38,242 nucleotides of DNA from Ascoidea tarda (nom. inval.). Lineage: Eukaryota; Ascomycota; Saccharomycetes; Ascoideales; Ascoideaceae. Shown here piece by piece: positions 36,681 through 38,242 of this stretch. How positions within the stretch are numbered: position 1 is the first letter of the stretch; every line of letters begins with the position of its first letter. The stretch lies in contig JAKTTS010000092.1 in the NCBI GenBank assembly GCA_030560485.1, forward strand, positions 1-38,242. Reading direction: 5' to 3'. Under the pieces are notes generated by a model. It was given only the letters and a program-made list of their open reading frames with translations, was not told where the DNA came from and made no database searches. A program made the translations under genes and the position numbers.

Positions 36681-37853
36681 TCACGTCTCGTAGACCATCG
36701 TCGGTGCATACTCGTCCGTGTCCGATTCCTCTTCGTGTCCGTACGCAGCAGAAGCAGCAGAAGCAGCTAGAATATCGATCGAGAACTTGGTCGAGAGGAG
36801 GTTGAGAACTCTATCAACAGCCACTCTAAGCGTGCTTCTTGAGGACACGATCTCGTCCAAGTTCTCAAACGACTCAACCACAATCTCTGTTTGAAGCAAC
36901 TCGCCCATGTACTCCTCAGGAAGCTTGTCGAGCTGATGGTAAACGATATCCAAGTACTCTCCAAATGTTCCTTCATTGTAAAACCGATTGGTCTTTTTTG
37001 CACTGATATTCATTATCAGCTCGTTGCAGTTGCTCAATATTCGAACAAATTTATTGTATTGCACAGACGCAGCATAGTTGCCAAATAATACCATCAACAA
37101 ATACGACAACTGCAATTCTCCTATCAATCCTGTTAAATCAGAATTGTACTTTTCTTTGAGCATAACATTCTCAAAATACCATGACTTATCTAGTGAGTCC
37201 TTTGTTATCTCCTGTGGTGTAGCATTGGGCCTCACTGTTTTTTTGATATCAAACTCTGTGAATTTGTACTCTGCGTTATAAGTATCAAATAGCTTATTGA
37301 TTTGGTTTTGGGAATCTTTTGATGCTTTGTTTAGTGAATTTATTAGTTTTTTATTTTCTTCATTAGAAGAAACAATTGACGAAACTTTTTTGTTTGGAGG
37401 TAAGATTTTATCTAGTATATATTCCCGATTAATATAATTGGTCAAATAATTTTTCCAATTTTCTAGGTTTTCATCTCTGGGATACACGACCATAAATTTA
37501 TATTGATCTCCAAGTTGATTATTTATTTCTTTGAATTTTGTTTTCAATTTATCATTGTCATTATCATTATTATTACTTGAAAAATAATTTGGAATGTTGT
37601 TTTTGAAAACCATCACTTCTTCTTCATCAGAATTATATACCAAATAAACCACATCTTGCTCCTTTCCAATAAAACAGTATCCATTTCTTAATCCTTCGTT
37701 ATCAATTCCATAATGCAATATATGAAATCCAGATGGAATTAATTTAATACCTCTAAATTTATCGTTTGATTTGAAAAAAACAAAATCAACTCCAATCAAC
37801 CAATCTTTGGGGAAGTCAATGAAAACTGCTGTAATTTCTGGAGGTTTGCTCAT
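36681..37853 (-). CDS. AAR2: Aar2, U5 snRNP assembly factor
   Basis: A 390-residue protein of the AAR2 family, which binds Prp8 while U5 snRNP is assembled and is replaced by Brr2. The N-terminal domain (to about residue 170) starts AVFIDFPKDWLIGVDFVFF and holds GIKLIPSGFHILHYG. A linker (NKASKDSQNQ) leads to an alpha-helical domain with ELQLSYLLMVLFGNYAAS and the end LDKLPEEYMGELLQ. The C-terminal tail is acidic (EEESDTDEY) after an Ala-rich ASAASAA stretch encoded by unusually G+C-rich DNA. Length is near the yeast protein (355). One CTG. Only 170 bp separate its stop codon from the ECM14 start codon on the same strand. Confidence 0.9.
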   Translation of the reverse strand: MSKPPEITAVFIDFPKDWLIGVDFVFFKSNDKFRGIKLIPSGFHILHYGIDNEGLRNGYCFIGKEQDVVYLVYNSDEEEVMVFKNNIPNYFSSNNNDNDNDKLKTKFKEINNQLGDQYKFMVVYPRDENLENWKNYLTNYINREYILDKILPPNKKVSSIVSSNEENKKLINSLNKASKDSQNQINKLFDTYNAEYKFTEFDIKKTVRPNATPQEITKDSLDKSWYFENVMLKEKYNSDLTGLIGELQLSYLLMVLFGNYAASVQYNKFVRILSNCNELIMNISAKKTNRFYNEGTFGEYLDIVYHQLDKLPEEYMGELLQTEIVVESFENLDEIVSSRSTLRVAVDRVLNLLSTKFSIDILAASAASAAYGHEEESDTDEYAPTMVYET

Positions 37854-38174
37854 TGACTATTTAACTTCCTGCTGATCTAGAAAAAACAGAAAAAACAAAA
37901 AAATAAAAATAAATACAATAAAACCCCAAATTAAAATTAAAATTAAAATTAATAAAAAGCTTTTCTCATTTGCAGTTCTTATTTTTTATTTTGATATCAA
38001 ACAGTTACCCACACTGCTTTGCGCTGAAAAATGAAAAGCTGTTTCTTTAAAGATAGGTAAACCAAAAAAAAAGATAACCATGAAACATAATCTTATTCAT
38101 ATTGTTAAAAACTATTTAATCACATATAAGTACATACTGATTGATACTTATCTATTTAATTCAAAACAAGAAGT
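37854..38174. other. spacer between AAR2 and the aldehyde dehydrogenase gene
   Basis: 321 bp, AT-rich; it carries the AAR2 promoter and the 3' end of the next gene on the same strand. An AAAATT repeat lies near 37930-37955. No gene seen. Confidence 0.6.
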
Positions 38175-38242
38175 TTATAAATCCCACCCCAAGTTGACAT
38201 GATAAGCCTTGGTCTGTGTGTAGTTGGTCAATCCATACTCTC
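38175..38242 (-). CDS. C-terminal end of an aldehyde dehydrogenase (partial)
   Basis: The last 21 codons of a minus-strand gene, cut by the window edge, reading EYGLTNYTQTKAYHVNLGW then DL and a stop (TAA). This is the typical tail of class 1/2-type aldehyde dehydrogenases (the ENYTEVK / NYTQTKAVHVNLG pattern). The fragment is too short for an isoform or a substrate to be assigned. No CTG codon. A GABA, betaine or general acetaldehyde role cannot be told apart from so little. Confidence 0.65.
   Translation of the reverse strand, partial: EYGLTNYTQTKAYHVNLGWDL

Overview
The window is nuclear DNA of a budding yeast (Saccharomycotina). It is AT-rich and has compact, mostly intron-poor genes. 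Three protein genes carry introns close to their 5' ends, with yeast-type splice signals (GTATGT or a variant, a TACTAAC/TACTAAT branch site, YAG). Many products are recognisable yeast orthologues: Cch1, Ubc12, Uga1, Say1, Chs5, Vma7, Dpc29, the Ypr011c carrier, Ecm14 and Aar2. Spacers are long for a yeast (15 to 17 protein genes in 38 kb). CTG codons are very rare: about 16 in roughly 7,400 codons by hand count, and none in seven of the genes. This fits a lineage related to those with altered or ambiguous CUG decoding (for example Ascoidea or Saccharomycopsis), but it does not prove one.

Layout. 1-4.2 kb: an AAAAAT repeat, a DIP5-like amino-acid permease (-) and a small acidic protein of unknown function (-). 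4.2-8.2 kb: mostly spacer, with a striking GC island (about 67% G+C at 4801-5040) and one possible 55-residue mitochondrial-type protein. 8.2-16.1 kb: CCH1 (-), a large calcium channel, then UBC12 (-), whose first exon is just the ATG. 16.5 kb: an intron-bearing tRNA-Leu(UAG) (-). 18.9-21.3 kb: a Pho85-type cyclin (+). 22.3-27.7 kb: UGA1, a SAY1-like hydrolase with a hidden first exon, and CHS5 with an exact 15-bp minisatellite (all +). 28-31 kb: VMA7 (-) divergent from DPC29 (+) across a Reb1-type site, then the YPR011C carrier (+). 31.2-32.1 kb: a 66-residue unknown protein and a spliced 74-residue MLRQ/B12D-like membrane protein (+). 32.8-38.2 kb: a secreted agmatinase (+), then ECM14 (-), AAR2 (-) and the last codons of an aldehyde dehydrogenase (-).

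Two themes stand out. First, several promoters contain islands of high G+C unlike the surrounding DNA. Two of them, upstream of UGA1 and of the MLRQ-like gene, share an identical 13-bp palindrome, TGCTGAGTCAGCA, which is an extended AP-1/Gcn4-type site. Second, the window contains an agmatinase, the end of an aldehyde dehydrogenase, the GABA transaminase UGA1 and an acidic amino-acid permease. These could act in one agmatine/putrescine-to-succinate nitrogen route, but they are dispersed and the link is an inference. I saw no mobile element, virus-like element, CRISPR array or rRNA gene.
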